This document shows, in pieces, positions 51,223 through 61,457 of a stretch of 64,000 bases of DNA (position 1 is the first letter of the stretch; the number at the start of each line of letters is the position of its first letter). Made by a program: the position numbers and the translations under genes. Below the pieces are notes generated by a model. It saw only the letters and a program-made list of their open reading frames with translations. It did no database searches and was not told the DNA's origin. This DNA is from Phymatolithon calcareum (Eukaryota > Rhodophyta > Florideophyceae > Hapalidiales): positions 620,001 through 684,000 of the forward strand of contig OZ345371.1 of assembly GCA_977006965.1 (NCBI GenBank), given 5' to 3'.

Positions 51223-52300
51223 GAAACAGCTCTGCAGAGCCTAGTCGAAAACGAGAGAGTTCCTGTCCGATTGGACGAAAGATGGTACAACGCCAATATC
51301 AGGAACTTTGACGCCGCGCAGCACAAAGGTCACCCAGCCGTCCGAAAGTTTGAATCTCGACAATGGAAACAACTAGACATTCTGCTGATATACGACGATG
51401 GGGAGAAACACGCGTATCAGACTTCCCCCATTGACTCCCAGATGCGAGTCAACATTTGCGACGAGGACGGCGACACACTCGATATGTACCGAAACATCCC
51501 CAGTCAGGTCGGTGGCGCATGTAACCTGATCTTACGCGGAGACAACGTACTGAAGAAAGCTGGCATGAGCACCGGAGCGATCGGCTCATACTTAGATGCC
51601 GAGGTGTTCGTGGCGGTCCGAGCTTTCGAAGCCGTACAAAAACTGCAAATCAATGGCGGACAACACATTCGGTGCTTCACAGACATTAGCATCTGTCTGG
51701 ATGTATTGGCCGGGCAGTCTCGGATGCATGGCGAAATGACCACGAACTGTGGGAAGTCACGGAGGCATTGAAGGAAGACAACGTCACCATCGAGGCGATT
51801 TGGGTTCCAAGCCACTGTGGGATTCCTGGGAACGAGAATGCCGACGAGCTTGCTCGACGAGTCATTACGGAATCAGATCGCGTGACGCATCAAGGCGTAC
51901 CATGACCATGGAAGCCGCGCGGTCTATAATTAAACTTCGCAATTCGATGAAACCAAGAAGTGTACAATTTCTACTCCTAGAACTCTTGATTTGTCACAGA
52001 CGCGCTGAAGTCATCCTAAATCAATTTTCCGGAGAATGCTGATCGCTGGAAGCAGCTTTTCACCGGAAGGACGATGTCCCGGTGGACTATGACCCCATGT
52101 GCAAGGCCTGTCGAGGTGGAACCAAAGAGACTGATCAAAACGGCCGACTATTGGTAGAGTAGGCACTTAAACGGCAGAAGAATTTTGTACGGAGAAACCG
52201 CTTGAAGTGCTCAAATTCGTGAACAAAGGGGGGTTGCTTGACAACCCCAGATGTTAACTTTAGTTAAAGTCTTCTACAATAAAGAAAGAAAGAAGAAAGA

Positions 52301-53747
52301 CAGCTTTATAGACCCATGCTGCACTAATTTAGCTTCTTAATTTTTAACAGCACAAAATCCCGCTTCACAGCCACCGAATTTGTCACTCATAAATGGGCTC
52401 ATCAACCGCTCGAGGAGGGAAGTGGTTCAGACTCAACGACCCTCTTAGATCTCATTTCCGAAATAAATAAAGTTACTTTTTGACTCGACTAAAATCTGCT
52501 GCCACACTTGCCGAATGTTGATATAGCAGACCAATGTCACATACCATGGATGCTTCATTGTCATTTTAGTAATTTTCTAATTGTAAAATGTCCACCATGT
52601 ACGGGTGCCGTTATGATCGAAGAGTTACTGGAATGCGCGGCAGATTGCAATTGCGGGCTCCAAAAATAAACGATATTTATTAGCACACGATTTGCGAGTA
52701 AAGGAGGCTTTTTTTGGCCTTTTTTCAGCCTGGGAAGGGCTCAGCTCACGGAACGCTTTTTTCAGTGTTTGATGACGAGCGTTTTTATTAGTATCAACGG
52801 ATTCCTAATGACCCGAAGAATACATTGGAGGTGTTCACGCCGGAACACATCTGCGCCGAGGGAAATCAAGATAGAACGGGGACACGGTGGGCGTGGCAGA
52901 GTTCATGCATCACCGGCTAGCGGGATCGGCAGCGCTCGGCCGCAACGGCCGTTATTCCCGATCCGCCCAGCTCCTCGATCCGGAATCATCAACATGCCTT
53001 GTCTATTGTGTTTGCGACCAACCTTTCATTCTCAGAGTTTCCAAGATCATCTTCCGTCGGGGAGATTCCCTTTCTCGATTTTTCCGTCAACTTGTGTAGT
53101 AGTACGATTCTTTTTCTTCCCGCATTTTCTTGTTTTTCAATTTCATTGCATTCATGGCAATTGCCGAGCGGTATTTAAACTATCCCAGATTCCGGCCGAC
53201 ACCGCTAATGTAGAGCAGTCTTACAACAGCTGGATCTGCGATGGCTAAAATTAAAGCTTGAGTGCACCTTCCCGTGCGGGAAGGGGGAAACATTTTTCTC
53301 GTGCCCAATTTGACGCTGGTGAGACACGCGCGGACGCAAGCCAGGCGAGTGTACGAACACAGGGATTGTACTGATGCTTGGAAGAGTTGAAAGGAAAGGA
53401 GAAGATCTTGAAAAGCGGGGACATGTGCCGGTTGCTCTAGCCTGCACATCGCTCAAATGGGTCAAAAACCCATAAAACATAGATATGAGAGAAAACACAG
53501 GTTAAGGCAGCTCAATTTATCCAAATCAATGTCATGACCTACAAATGGTTACAGTAACTGAGGCGCAGTCCGAAAATCCAAGGAGCTAAAGTACCACCAG
53601 AATTCTACGCGCAGATCAAAATGGAGAATTAAAGTACCCAAAGTTACTCGCGCGCTGGAAAGCAAGAGGTTTAGGCACACCGCTTCCCGCCAATTTATTA
53701 CACCATTCTAGGCCGTTTCCAGTGCAGTCTCGACTCTAGTACTTGTT
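52301..53747. other. Intergenic, no gene recognised
   Basis: A 159-codon plus frame (52769-53248) overlaps other frames and has no motif. A small hairpin CTTCCCGTGCGGGAAG lies near 53270. Nothing else is supported. Confidence 0.35.
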
Positions 53748-54341
53748 ATGACATACTCTTCGACGCCGAAAACGTGCGGTTTTTGGGACGGTTTCGGGGT
53801 GCTGAACTTTTTTGTTCTCGATTATATTCAAGGAGTTTTTGCTCTAGAAAATGTACTGCAGCACAACCCCAAAGTGATTTCTATGCTCACCGTCTCTATG
53901 GTTAGCTTACGTGGTCCCACTGGTAAGGAAATATCTTCTTCCGAAAAGAAAATCAACCAAGAACACGCATTTCAACTAAAAAAGGCCTCCTTCACTCCCA
54001 AATTCTGTGTTAATCTGAGATATACTGAGGCCCGGTCTATCTCCAACAGATCTCTTCATGTTCGCTATGACAAGATTTCGAATCCATATCATAGGGACCA
54101 GATTTTTTCTTGGCATCTATACGCCAAAAGCGGACAGCTTTGGCAAAATCTATTCAAAATGTTTACTTTGATTCTTCACAGTAAGCATTTTCTCTTCCAC
54201 TTTCCCGCGAATTTCAAAGAGGCTTATTGTTCTAGAGAATTTTTTCCGCGCATGTCGTTTTCTTCCGTCCAAACTCACGAACTCATCATAGATGTATCTC
54301 CTGTTGTGCAGCAGGGGTCGGGTCAGCAGCAGCAGATCTAG
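53748..54341 (+). CDS. Hypothetical open frame, 197 codons
   Basis: An uninterrupted frame with mixed composition (FWDGFGVLNFFVLDYIQGVF, RYDKISNPYHRDQIFSWHLY). I recognise no family, see no signal for secretion, and cannot exclude a chance frame. It precedes another unknown frame at 54395-54994 on the same strand. Confidence 0.25.
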   Translation: MTYSSTPKTCGFWDGFGVLNFFVLDYIQGVFALENVLQHNPKVISMLTVSMVSLRGPTGKEISSSEKKINQEHAFQLKKASFTPKFCVNLRYTEARSISNRSLHVRYDKISNPYHRDQIFSWHLYAKSGQLWQNLFKMFTLILHSKHFLFHFPANFKEAYCSREFFPRMSFSSVQTHELIIDVSPVVQQGSGQQQQI

Positions 54342-54394
54342 ATGCCAATGACGCACCAGCGCACCACTGATGAGGCTAAGGCAAGTTCTTTGCT

Positions 54395-54994
54395 GTGAGA
54401 TTTCTATTTGCGAGGGCTTACACCAACTGGAGTGTGGTAGGGCAGAACGATGCAGACGGTAGTAACTTCCACAACTTTGTAGCCTTCGCAGCCAGAGTCC
54501 GGACCATGTCATCACAGGGTCGCTGTTTTTGCATCATGATTTGCTCATTGAAATGCGGCACTCCTGATGAGGACGTGGAGATGCTAAATTTTGCGTGCAA
54601 GCTTTCGCGGCAAGGGGTAGTCTACGATGACGACGAGGAGCGCGATTCTAATTCTGCGCGCGGGGGCTCAACGGGGAAGAACAGGGCGGCCATCGATGAT
54701 CTTCAACAAGAGTCCGTGCTGCTATTACATGTGCAGTACTACAGTGCCAGTTTCCATTTCGCGGCAATCTCGAAAATGGCGGGAGTTTCAAGCAGACAAG
54801 AAAAGTTAACCTCTTTACCGCAAACTCGGAGGTGCCGAAATCTGCTCGAATGCTCTGTTAGAATGTTAAAATACGCCGCATCGGTCCTCTCGACAGCCAA
54901 TTGTAACACGACAGGTTTTCCGTTACGATACCAACTGGCCAACATGAACAGATCTGTTGGCGCGGGCCCTGAGAAGCACGCAGTGTCTTGGTGA
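54395..54994 (+). CDS. Hypothetical open frame, possible fragment of a larger gene
   Basis: 199 codons. The start (FARAYTNWSVVGQNDADGSN, then FHNFV) and an acidic stretch (VVYDDDEERDSNSARGG) look like real protein. The N...W..SGQND.D...F.NF pattern recalls hypothetical proteins of other eukaryotes that pair such a segment with Myb/SANT-like regions, but that is recollection, not evidence. A Myb/SANT-like fragment lies ~450 bp downstream on the same strand (55421-55705), so the two may belong to one intron-containing gene or decayed element. Confidence 0.35.
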   Translation: MRFLFARAYTNWSVVGQNDADGSNFHNFVAFAARVRTMSSQGRCFCIMICSLKCGTPDEDVEMLNFACKLSRQGVVYDDDEERDSNSARGGSTGKNRAAIDDLQQESVLLLHVQYYSASFHFAAISKMAGVSSRQEKLTSLPQTRRCRNLLECSVRMLKYAASVLSTANCNTTGFPLRYQLANMNRSVGAGPEKHAVSW

Positions 54995-55420
54995 CAATTT
55001 GTACAAAATCTTCCGTCAATTGGGAACCGGGCACTTCAAAAAAAGAATCAATTTATTCAGTAAATGTACTCCTTAGGACTGCAACACTTAACCTCTAGAA
55101 GCAGCATGGGTGGAGGGAGATGAATTTTCGGTGATAAAATGCGAGTCCATTTTAGAGAATTTTGGGGAAAACTTTGACATTCTGAGAAAAAGGGTTTTGT
55201 CCTCAATGTCGGTCTTATTGCTGGCAAAACCTGGAAAGCATAAAAAGTTGGAAAACACACTTTCCTCTGTTGTATTTCGGGATTAGATCCGTTCGGGGAC
55301 CAGGTACTGCGCAAATGCCTATTTCTTCTCTTTAAACAAAAAGAGTGCCATACCCTCTGCTTGTACTTGTTCATTCCCTGAAGGCACTGGTCCGGTTGTG
55401 GAATGCTACGGAGCAAGTAG

Positions 55421-55705
55421 CATTACACGCATGCGCACTATCCGCAAGGTCCTCCTAAGTCTAAATGGACCAATCGAGAACGCGAGAAAATGACCGACGC
55501 ATACAAAGAGTTGAGAAGCCACTGGCTTAGGGCGGTATCTCTTTCCGACCAGAAGGAATTATTTAAAACGGCCGTGAATGACCCCACCAGTGAGATTCAT
55601 GGCCCGAGTCGTCAATGGCGATCAGTCACATCTCAACTGAGTTTTTCTGTGTTTTCGCCTTTTGTCTTTCTCAGCCATCACAGTCGCAACATCATCATAA
55701 TATGA
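55421..55705 (+). CDS. Myb/SANT-like DNA-binding fragment
   Basis: The frame opens at 55421 right after GCAAGTAG, which could be a 3' splice site, and has an ATG at 55490. It reads YPQGPPKSKWTNREREKMTD and AYKELRSHWLRAVSL, a Myb/SANT-like helix pattern with the initial KW and a later HW. Such domains are common in accessory proteins of Harbinger-type transposons and in host regulators. Only the first part is visible, and the remaining C-terminus is Ser/Phe-rich and probably not functional. Fragment or exon, uncertain. Confidence 0.4.
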   Translation, partial: HYTHAHYPQGPPKSKWTNREREKMTDAYKELRSHWLRAVSLSDQKELFKTAVNDPTSEIHGPSRQWRSVTSQLSFSVFSPFVFLSHHSRNIIII

Positions 55706-57433
55706 GCGAGAGATCCAAAGCGTTAGTTTGCTGTGTCTCTCCCCCGTACCACGGTCCCAGAGGACTTCCATAAGCCATAATCACTGTACACATGAAGAGA
55801 TATCATCGTGGTACTCGCGCGAACTCAGGTCTCAGTGGACCTGATACGTGGACATCATGCAGTTTTCTGAATGTCATAGCCAAGATTATAACAGCATCCG
55901 TGCCTGGGAAATACGTCGAAGAACGTAGCGGGGCTTTCCTGAAACAAAAAATGAGACGTGACGTATTTGTGGAGAGCATGACTGCTTTTTCACCCGTGTG
56001 CGATCTGAAACACAAAATTTTGCGCGCGTTATTGGTACGAAACAATGTAATATCCACAAAGGAAGTGGCTTAGAACGTTCTACTTCTAGTATCTTGCGTG
56101 GAATCAGTACATCATCAGGGGAATCCCTTCGGCTCTTATGGCACGAAAATATATTCCGAGCGCTAAATTCTAGTCTATTCCTGATGGCACGTGTTGGCAC
56201 ATTGACTATACGAATCTTAAACGCGTGCCCATGCCACAAGGCCAAAAGATATATTCGGAGTGCAGTAGGACAGCGCTAGAAATTTATTTATAACACGCTC
56301 GTAATGTAATTGGAAGTATTTGGGAAACAGTTTGAGTTCATACTCAGCTTGTACCAAACTATACCGTGGACATTGAAAATTAATTTTATCTATTCTATGC
56401 GATTTGAGATTTTAGATCAGTCTCACTCGCAACTTTGTTCTTAAAAGGGAACAGAAAGAAGCGCACAAAAGCGGGCTGTTTCCGCCGATGTTAGACGACG
56501 GGCAATTCAAAATTTCCCCACATTCTAGTAGTAGGATTCGTGTTCTTCTTCGACAAACGACTCTTCTTGGGTTTCGGGAGACCTCTCTGATAGCATTCTG
56601 TCCACAGCCAGAGCCTCTCGGGCCCAAGGTGCGGGTTGCCTCAAATTCACGGCTCCAGTACTCACACCATCAAAATTTGACAAGTACATTGTAATCTTCC
56701 CAGACAGATGGATATACAACAGAGAAAAAAGCAAAATTAGTGTGCTGGATTCGAAATAGTGAAATACGCATAGTCAACAAACCTTCATTATGACAAACGC
56801 AAGCTTAGGAATGGTCTCCTTGTAGAAGCAGCCGTCTTGAGGAATATTTTCCTTTGGCCAAATCTCCGGAAGTACAGCATCTGATTTCATACTGCGTATT
56901 CGACTAATCGCACCCTGCACTGCTGTACGCGCAGCACATGATGAAGCGTGACTCGACCTTGCCCATGCCTTATCGAACTCAGAATTCTTCAAGTAGTGAA
57001 GTGACGCAGACTGTTTTTTTTGGACTCATCTGGTGGACATGCGGGGTTGAAGGGGAATGAGAAAGGAGTCTTCACAAGAAATGCTTTCACTTTGAGGAAG
57101 AAAATAGGTGCGATTAGCGCTCACGCAAAAGAAACCAGAAAAAAACTAGGGAGAATAATCAGAAGTACGAACTGCGGCAGATGTAATGCTGTCCAGAACT
57201 CTGCTCTGTGCCCTAGACATTGCACTAGTCATCAGATGTGGGTTATCTTTCGAGGTTTTGCTCTGCTTTTCTCTCGATCTGAGAAAAAGATCCACCTTGT
57301 GCATATCAGACTGACATTCCATGCAAAAAGGACCGATTCAACCAAAATCGGACACCAGGGGTTACTAACGGCGGAATATTGATCCGATCTTGTTCTTTGC
57401 GTGTGGAATTCTTGCGCAGTTAGCATTTCGATG
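55706..57433. other. Intergenic, no gene recognised
   Basis: Frames of up to 120 codons (55886-56245 -, 57020-57382 +) overlap one another and carry no known motif. Confidence 0.35.
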
Positions 57434-57770
57434 TCATCCTAGAAAAATTCCAGAGTTTGAAGTTAGAAAATGTATGTGGATATTTGCAACTTGATGGTAG
57501 CTACTTACAGAACATAACTTGGTTTTCGGATCCAAACTCAAGTTTTTCAGTGTAGACAATCCACTTTGCACTGCAGCGCATATATCCCGCATATGCTCTT
57601 CTTGCCGCCTATTGTTATCAAGAATTTGTTCTAGGATTCCCATTACCTGTTCGTTCTGGTTTTCCCGCTCCTCGCGCGCCGCATTTAGAGCTCTTGGCAT
57701 ATCTGAATAAGCGCTGGATGAACCTTGTACCGGCGCTCCACGGCCTTCTTTGACTTGCGAAGGTGCACCG
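57434..57770 (-). CDS. Coiled-coil open frame, possible 3' exon
   Basis: The minus frame is open from about 57770 and contains ALNAAREERENQNEQVMGIL and EQILDNNRRQEEHMRDICAA, a clear heptad-type coiled coil, as found at the C-terminus of Myb/SANT-like and transposon accessory proteins. It lies downstream of 57771-58516 on the same strand and may be the next exon of that gene. The start is undefined. Confidence 0.45.
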
Positions 57771-58516
57771 GCATGAATTCATTTTCCCGGGAAGGCGGCT
57801 AAATGGGCTGTTTCCGGGATGTGTTTCGTTGTTTATATACTCTCTCGCGTTGTTTAACCTGTTGCTGTGCGGCTGCAGGCACGCCTGGTACCAATATTTT
57901 TTATTTTTTTTACTGCAATTTATTGCAATAAATTGCAATAAAGTCTTAATTACCCTGAGAGGTGCTTATTGCAATAGTTATTGCAAAATGTAATGGCATA
58001 TGATCGAAAATCAGGGTACACCCTTGCCCTCCTCTGCGCTGGCAAGATCGCCGAATGCGCGAGTGAAGACATGGCGCAGGAGGACCTGAATTAGATTCTG
58101 TTATTGCAATTGATATTGGAAGAATGGTAAGATATTGCAATTCCTATTGCCTTCAACCTTGCATTATTGGTATTGGAATTCCTATTGCACCATGTGCCCC
58201 AATAAATAACAATAATATTGGTACTATCCCTGGCCGCAGGAGATATCTCATCTTGATCTTCCAACTGCTTATTATTACGCAGTGGTGGAAGCAAAGTGCT
58301 TGCCGTGTTTTGCGCTGCCAATGCCGCAGCGTTGAGATTTAATAATTGTGACCGGCTTCTGGTGGCATTCGGTGTACGATGAGATGAATTTTTCCGCTTG
58401 ATCCGTTCTGTATTCAACGCGCTTCCGCTGGCGCTATTCATTTTCCTTTGCACGGGATTTGCAAGCGGGGAACTGGACGGCGGCAGTAGTGGTTGGGGAG
58501 GATTGTAATGTGGCAT
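57771..58516 (-). pseudogene. Unknown gene split by a hAT-like MITE
   Basis: On the minus strand the frame starts MPHYNPPQPLLPPSSSPLAN, is rich in Ser, Asn and basic residues (ERIKRKNSSHRTPNATRSRS), reads EDQDEISPAA and then runs into a 352-bp insertion (57880-58231). On the far side the same SPAA coding context resumes in frame as PAAAQQQVKQRERVYKQRNT and ends soon after at a stop (KQPI). The restored reading across the duplication GGCYGCAGG argues that this is a real, low-complexity host or transposon protein. Its function is unknown. Confidence 0.45.
57880..58231. mobile_element. hAT-like MITE, 352 bp, TSD GGCYGCAGG
   Basis: Flanked by GGCTGCAGG (57871-57879) and GGCCGCAGG (58232-58240). 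The ends share the inverted core GTACCAATATT. The interior is full of ATTGCAAT/TTGCAATA repeats, like the subterminal zones of the hAT copies at 33.3 and 49.9 kb. No coding sequence. Exact ends may differ by a base. Confidence 0.65.
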
Positions 58517-59529
58517 GATGTTTTTGTTTTGAATGTGCGACGGGTCCTCCTATGGTGCAAATTGAGGTGTTTTTGCTCCTTGACCGAAAAGAAATCCACT
58601 CATTGCCAGAGGGCGGAACACTTCCATGGACTGCAGGCAAGTGTTTTTGCCCAAGTTAACACCGGTGGATGTTTTCAAGACTTCTTTGCTGCCGGTTGTT
58701 TTCGTTCGGCTGCTGTCTGCTTCCATTAGAGATCGTGTTATCCTGACCTTGGCGTCGACCAGAGGACCAACCATTCGTATGGCGGCTTTGTGACATTCCG
58801 AAACAGATATCGAACTCATGGAAAAGCTCTTGGAAAATGTCGTAGAATCGGATCAGTTGGCACGGGGCTGTGCTTGCAAGTTGTGGTGCGCAAAACAGCG
58901 TCAGGAAGGACGATTCAATACGCGGAGGGTCTTTATTAGGACTCTGTGGCGGTTTCGTTAATCAGAGTGCGTCGATGGGCGCTACCGATAGCAGTAGGAT
59001 ATTGAGCATTTGGTCGTGATTACATCTGGATCCATTTCGCCGGCGAGAGAGTACTTTCGCTGTTTTATACGTATCCTTATTTTTGGGAAATATTTCAGAG
59101 GCTTCCTGAGCCTACAGGCCCACGACGAAGACGCGGCACTGACTTTCAACGGCACGGCTTAATATCACTACGAGTATAGTATTTTTCAAGTCTATTGTGT
59201 CAGTTTATGTGGTATCAATACACTGCTTCGTTTACTGAATCATCACATTTTCCTTCCAAATTTTGAGAGAGACTAGTAGCGTTATAGTTCTCCAGTCGAG
59301 TTTTCTCTCATTCTTCACAATCGTTGATTACTCTCAGACAAGATGCAATGGATTTGAGTAGAACAATAGGAAATTTAATTTTTGTACTTCCGACAGAGAC
59401 TCTGAAATAGATCGAAGCTTCAAAAATTGTTTCGCCACTCCGGCTGTTTTATGGTTCTTTGCGTAGTAACATGTTTTTGTCTCCTTGTGTAGCGCATCAT
59501 TAGCATCTGACTCCCCGCGCTTGGAACAT
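58517..59529. other. Intergenic, no gene firmly recognised
   Basis: A minus frame of 89 codons (58550-58819, ECHKAAIRMVGPLVDAKVRI) could be a coding remnant upstream of the gene at 57771-58516. The rest has nothing I can name. Confidence 0.35.
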
Positions 59530-60063
59530 TTAAACTGTCGGATGTTTCTGCCTGTAATATATAGGCACATCAGAGCATTTTTCTATCTCGACACCAGGAG
59601 AAAAACAACGGTTTTCCAGCCGGCGGATTTCATTTTCGCTTCGAGTTGCAGCGTCAAATCTCCTGTTCATCCCTCCGAACAAAATGTTCACGATATCTAG
59701 TGCCAGTGCTGCCTGCAAAATTTGATCATCATCAAGAATCCTTCTCTGTCGAAGCCCTAGAAGTGCAATCCATAGGAATGGGGTAATCTCTCTTCGTAAT
59801 TTTCCGGTCATGTAAGCGTGAGCGTCATAGTCTTTGACATGAAACAGATCAGCAGTGATCATACACAGTGCCGGTAGAACTCTAAGACAAGCATTCGCAC
59901 ATCTTCCTACTGTCGCTTTTGAAAAAATTCCTTTGCTGTTGCTGACATTGTCGAACAGTCGAAAGGTCATATCCGGTAGAAACTGCTGGCATACCTGATC
60001 CATAATATGTAGTCCGTCGAATCCAATGAATGAGTACAGGTTACGGAGAAGATCCAAGTCCAC
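59530..60063 (-). CDS. Unknown protein fragment, probable transposon-derived
   Basis: 177 codons, with good protein character: LLRNLYSFIGFDGLHIMDQV, ANACLRVLPALCMITADLFH, EITPFLWIALLGLRQRRILD, DIVNILFGGMNRRFDAATRS and EIRRLENRC. I recognise no family with certainty. It is the 3' member of a minus-strand series (61458-62012, 60449-60750, 59530-60063) that probably represents one broken gene. It ends YYRQKHPTV at a stop. Confidence 0.45.
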   Translation of the reverse strand: MDLDLLRNLYSFIGFDGLHIMDQVCQQFLPDMTFRLFDNVSNSKGIFSKATVGRCANACLRVLPALCMITADLFHVKDYDAHAYMTGKLRREITPFLWIALLGLRQRRILDDDQILQAALALDIVNILFGGMNRRFDAATRSENEIRRLENRCFSPGVEIEKCSDVPIYYRQKHPTV

Positions 60064-60448
60064 ATACTGCTGCCAGTGCTGGTGGATATGCGTGGGCGCT
60101 TTGCTTCAATAGTGTTTTTTGCGCTTGCCATATCCCGACGGTTCTATTTCTGGGGCGATACGGCAATTAATTGTTGACTTACCGTACTTTGCACATCTCG
60201 GTAGCGCACAGAATATTGTGATGAAATTTGTACAGAGAAAATTTAAGCGCAAAGGTACCCTCTGAAAATATCGCTGCCTTCCATTTCAGAGTCATCATTT
60301 CCGTGTACAGTTCGTTGTTTCGTTCGCATTGCGTACTCGGAGACGTCTATAAATCTTCCTGCTCGCTTGAGAGAGAAAATCGCCCTTTTCTGCGGCTGGT
60401 AGCGTATTAATGCTCAACACTACAAGAGTTCTATCGACGAACATTCTA

Positions 60449-60750
60449 TCACGTGAAGCAGCAATAAGCTGTTCCAAGAAACAGGACCAAAAGTCTTTGA
60501 AACAACTCCATTCTTTCAATCTGAAGCACAACTTCGGAGTGAGCGTCATCAGCATGTAAAAAAGGCGCAATGCCAACTTCATGCAGTTTGGATGACCGCC
60601 CAAGCACATTAACGAGACGCGCGCGAACTGTAGTTGCGGTTTGAGAACCCGATTTAGATAATTTCGTCCCATCCGCATATAGGACAACTCCCAAAATGGG
60701 ACAACCAAGCTTGTCCCCAGAAACGAGGGAAACAAGTGATGTCCGCCCTG
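60449..60750 (-). pseudogene. Transposase-like fragment (VVLYADGTKLSKSG)
   Basis: The minus frame reads SGDKLGCPILGVVLYADGTK, LSKSGSQTATTVRARLVNVL and VGIAPFLHADDAHSEV. The pattern of a hydrophobic strand, then Y(A/S)DGT, then a Pro/Asn strand and a later FLP resembles the catalytic start of Plavaka/KDZ-like transposases (P...YSD.T......G......N...P). The Asp is conserved. Neighbouring frames on the same strand are likely parts of the same decayed gene. The assignment is tentative. Confidence 0.4.
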
Positions 60751-60879
60751 CATCAATTGTAAGTTGGACCGCTGCTATGTTTCATATATGCTGCACTAAT
60801 GGACACCAAAAAAGGTATCATAGCATCATCAGTTTAGTGGATTTCTATTGGTGCATCTACGACGAACTGACGCCGAAGA

Positions 60880-60956
60880 GGGGAAACAAATCCCGTGTTT
60901 CCCCCATTCCGGGGAAACAAATCCCATGTTTCCCCCATTCTGGGGAAACAAATTTT
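60880..60956. repeat. 31-bp tandem repeat, 2.5 units
   Basis: GGGGAAACAAATCCCRTGTT followed by TCCCCCATTCY occurs at 60880-60910 and 60911-60941, with a third partial unit to 60956. Each unit is itself a small hairpin (GGGGAAACA / TGTTTCCCC). Confidence 0.85.
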
Positions 60957-61084
60957 CATTTCTGTTTTGTTGAAGTTTTTATGGACTTTTCCGGGGGAGA
61001 ACAAATGTATGAAAGTTTCGTTTCGGTTGCCCGCTTTCGCAAGCTTACAACACAAAAACGGGACGTTTCAGGGGACAAGCAGTA

Positions 61085-61247
61085 TGTGGACCACTTTTTT
61101 GTGACACAAATGATGTGTGTGAGGCTCGGTGTGGGTCCTCGGGGACACAATTGCCCCTCGGGCTTCGCCCTCGGGGCTAATTGTGCCCCCTCGGGCCTCA
61201 CACCTCTCCTCCCTTACATCATTTGTTTCCCTCAAAAGTGGTCCACA
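61085..61247. repeat. Foldback element, 163 bp
   Basis: The ends TGTGGACCACTTTT and AAAAGTGGTCCACA are perfect inverted repeats. Internal pairs ACAAATGATGT / ACATCATTTGT, GTGTGAGGC / GCCTCACAC and a GC-rich core around GCCCTCGGGG continue the fold to its centre. Most of the 163 bp can pair as one long imperfect hairpin. It sits between fragments of the minus-strand transposase-like series and beside the 31-bp tandem repeat, and could be a foldback MITE. Confidence 0.8.
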
Positions 61248-61457
61248 TCCCGTACATGTTACTTTGCGCATAGTCCCGCATAGAGTTTGAATCGCACGGT
61301 GTCGAAAACGCACGCTCTCCAGATATTTGCCTCTCTTCCTACTGAATGGTTTTGGAGATCCCCCCTGCCTGCATAATATTGCCGAAAACCAAATCCTTGA
61401 CAGAGCGGAACACACCCGTTCTATTCTGCCAAAGTACAGTCGTGATATTTGCAACCC

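Larger units (their letters stand above)
49812..51900 (+). pseudogene. RNase H domain of LINE D, split and frameshifted
   Basis: RNase H type I signature in order: EIWTDGSVD (first catalytic Asp, about 49827), then after the hAT insertion VGGACNLIL, AEVFVAVRAFEAV (catalytic Glu near 51601), RCFTDISICLDVLAG (Asp), and, in the next frame, WVPSHCGIPGNENADELARR (final His/Asp motif, 51800-51860). The first Asp and the Glu are ~136 codons apart after removing the hAT, instead of the usual ~40, because ~95 extra codons lie between (51223-51510). These contain VRLDERWYNANI and LLIYDDGEKHAY. The frameshift near 51733 and the transposon insertion make it inactive. Confidence 0.8.
49665..52300 (+). mobile_element. 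LINE family D with RNase H, interrupted by a hAT element
   Basis: The coding sequence is split by the hAT insertion 49859-51222. Upstream part: LADMEIWTDGSVDAIPET. Downstream part: from LQSLVENER to the RNase H end IWVPSHCGIPGNENADELAR, then a zinc-knuckle-like YDPMCKACRGGTKET. The 3' end is AATAAAGAAAGAAAGAAGAA. The 8-bp duplication GAAACAGC on both sides of the hAT allows exact rejoining in frame. One frameshift (about 51733) and later stops show it was decaying. The 5' limit near 49665 is approximate. Confidence 0.78.
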
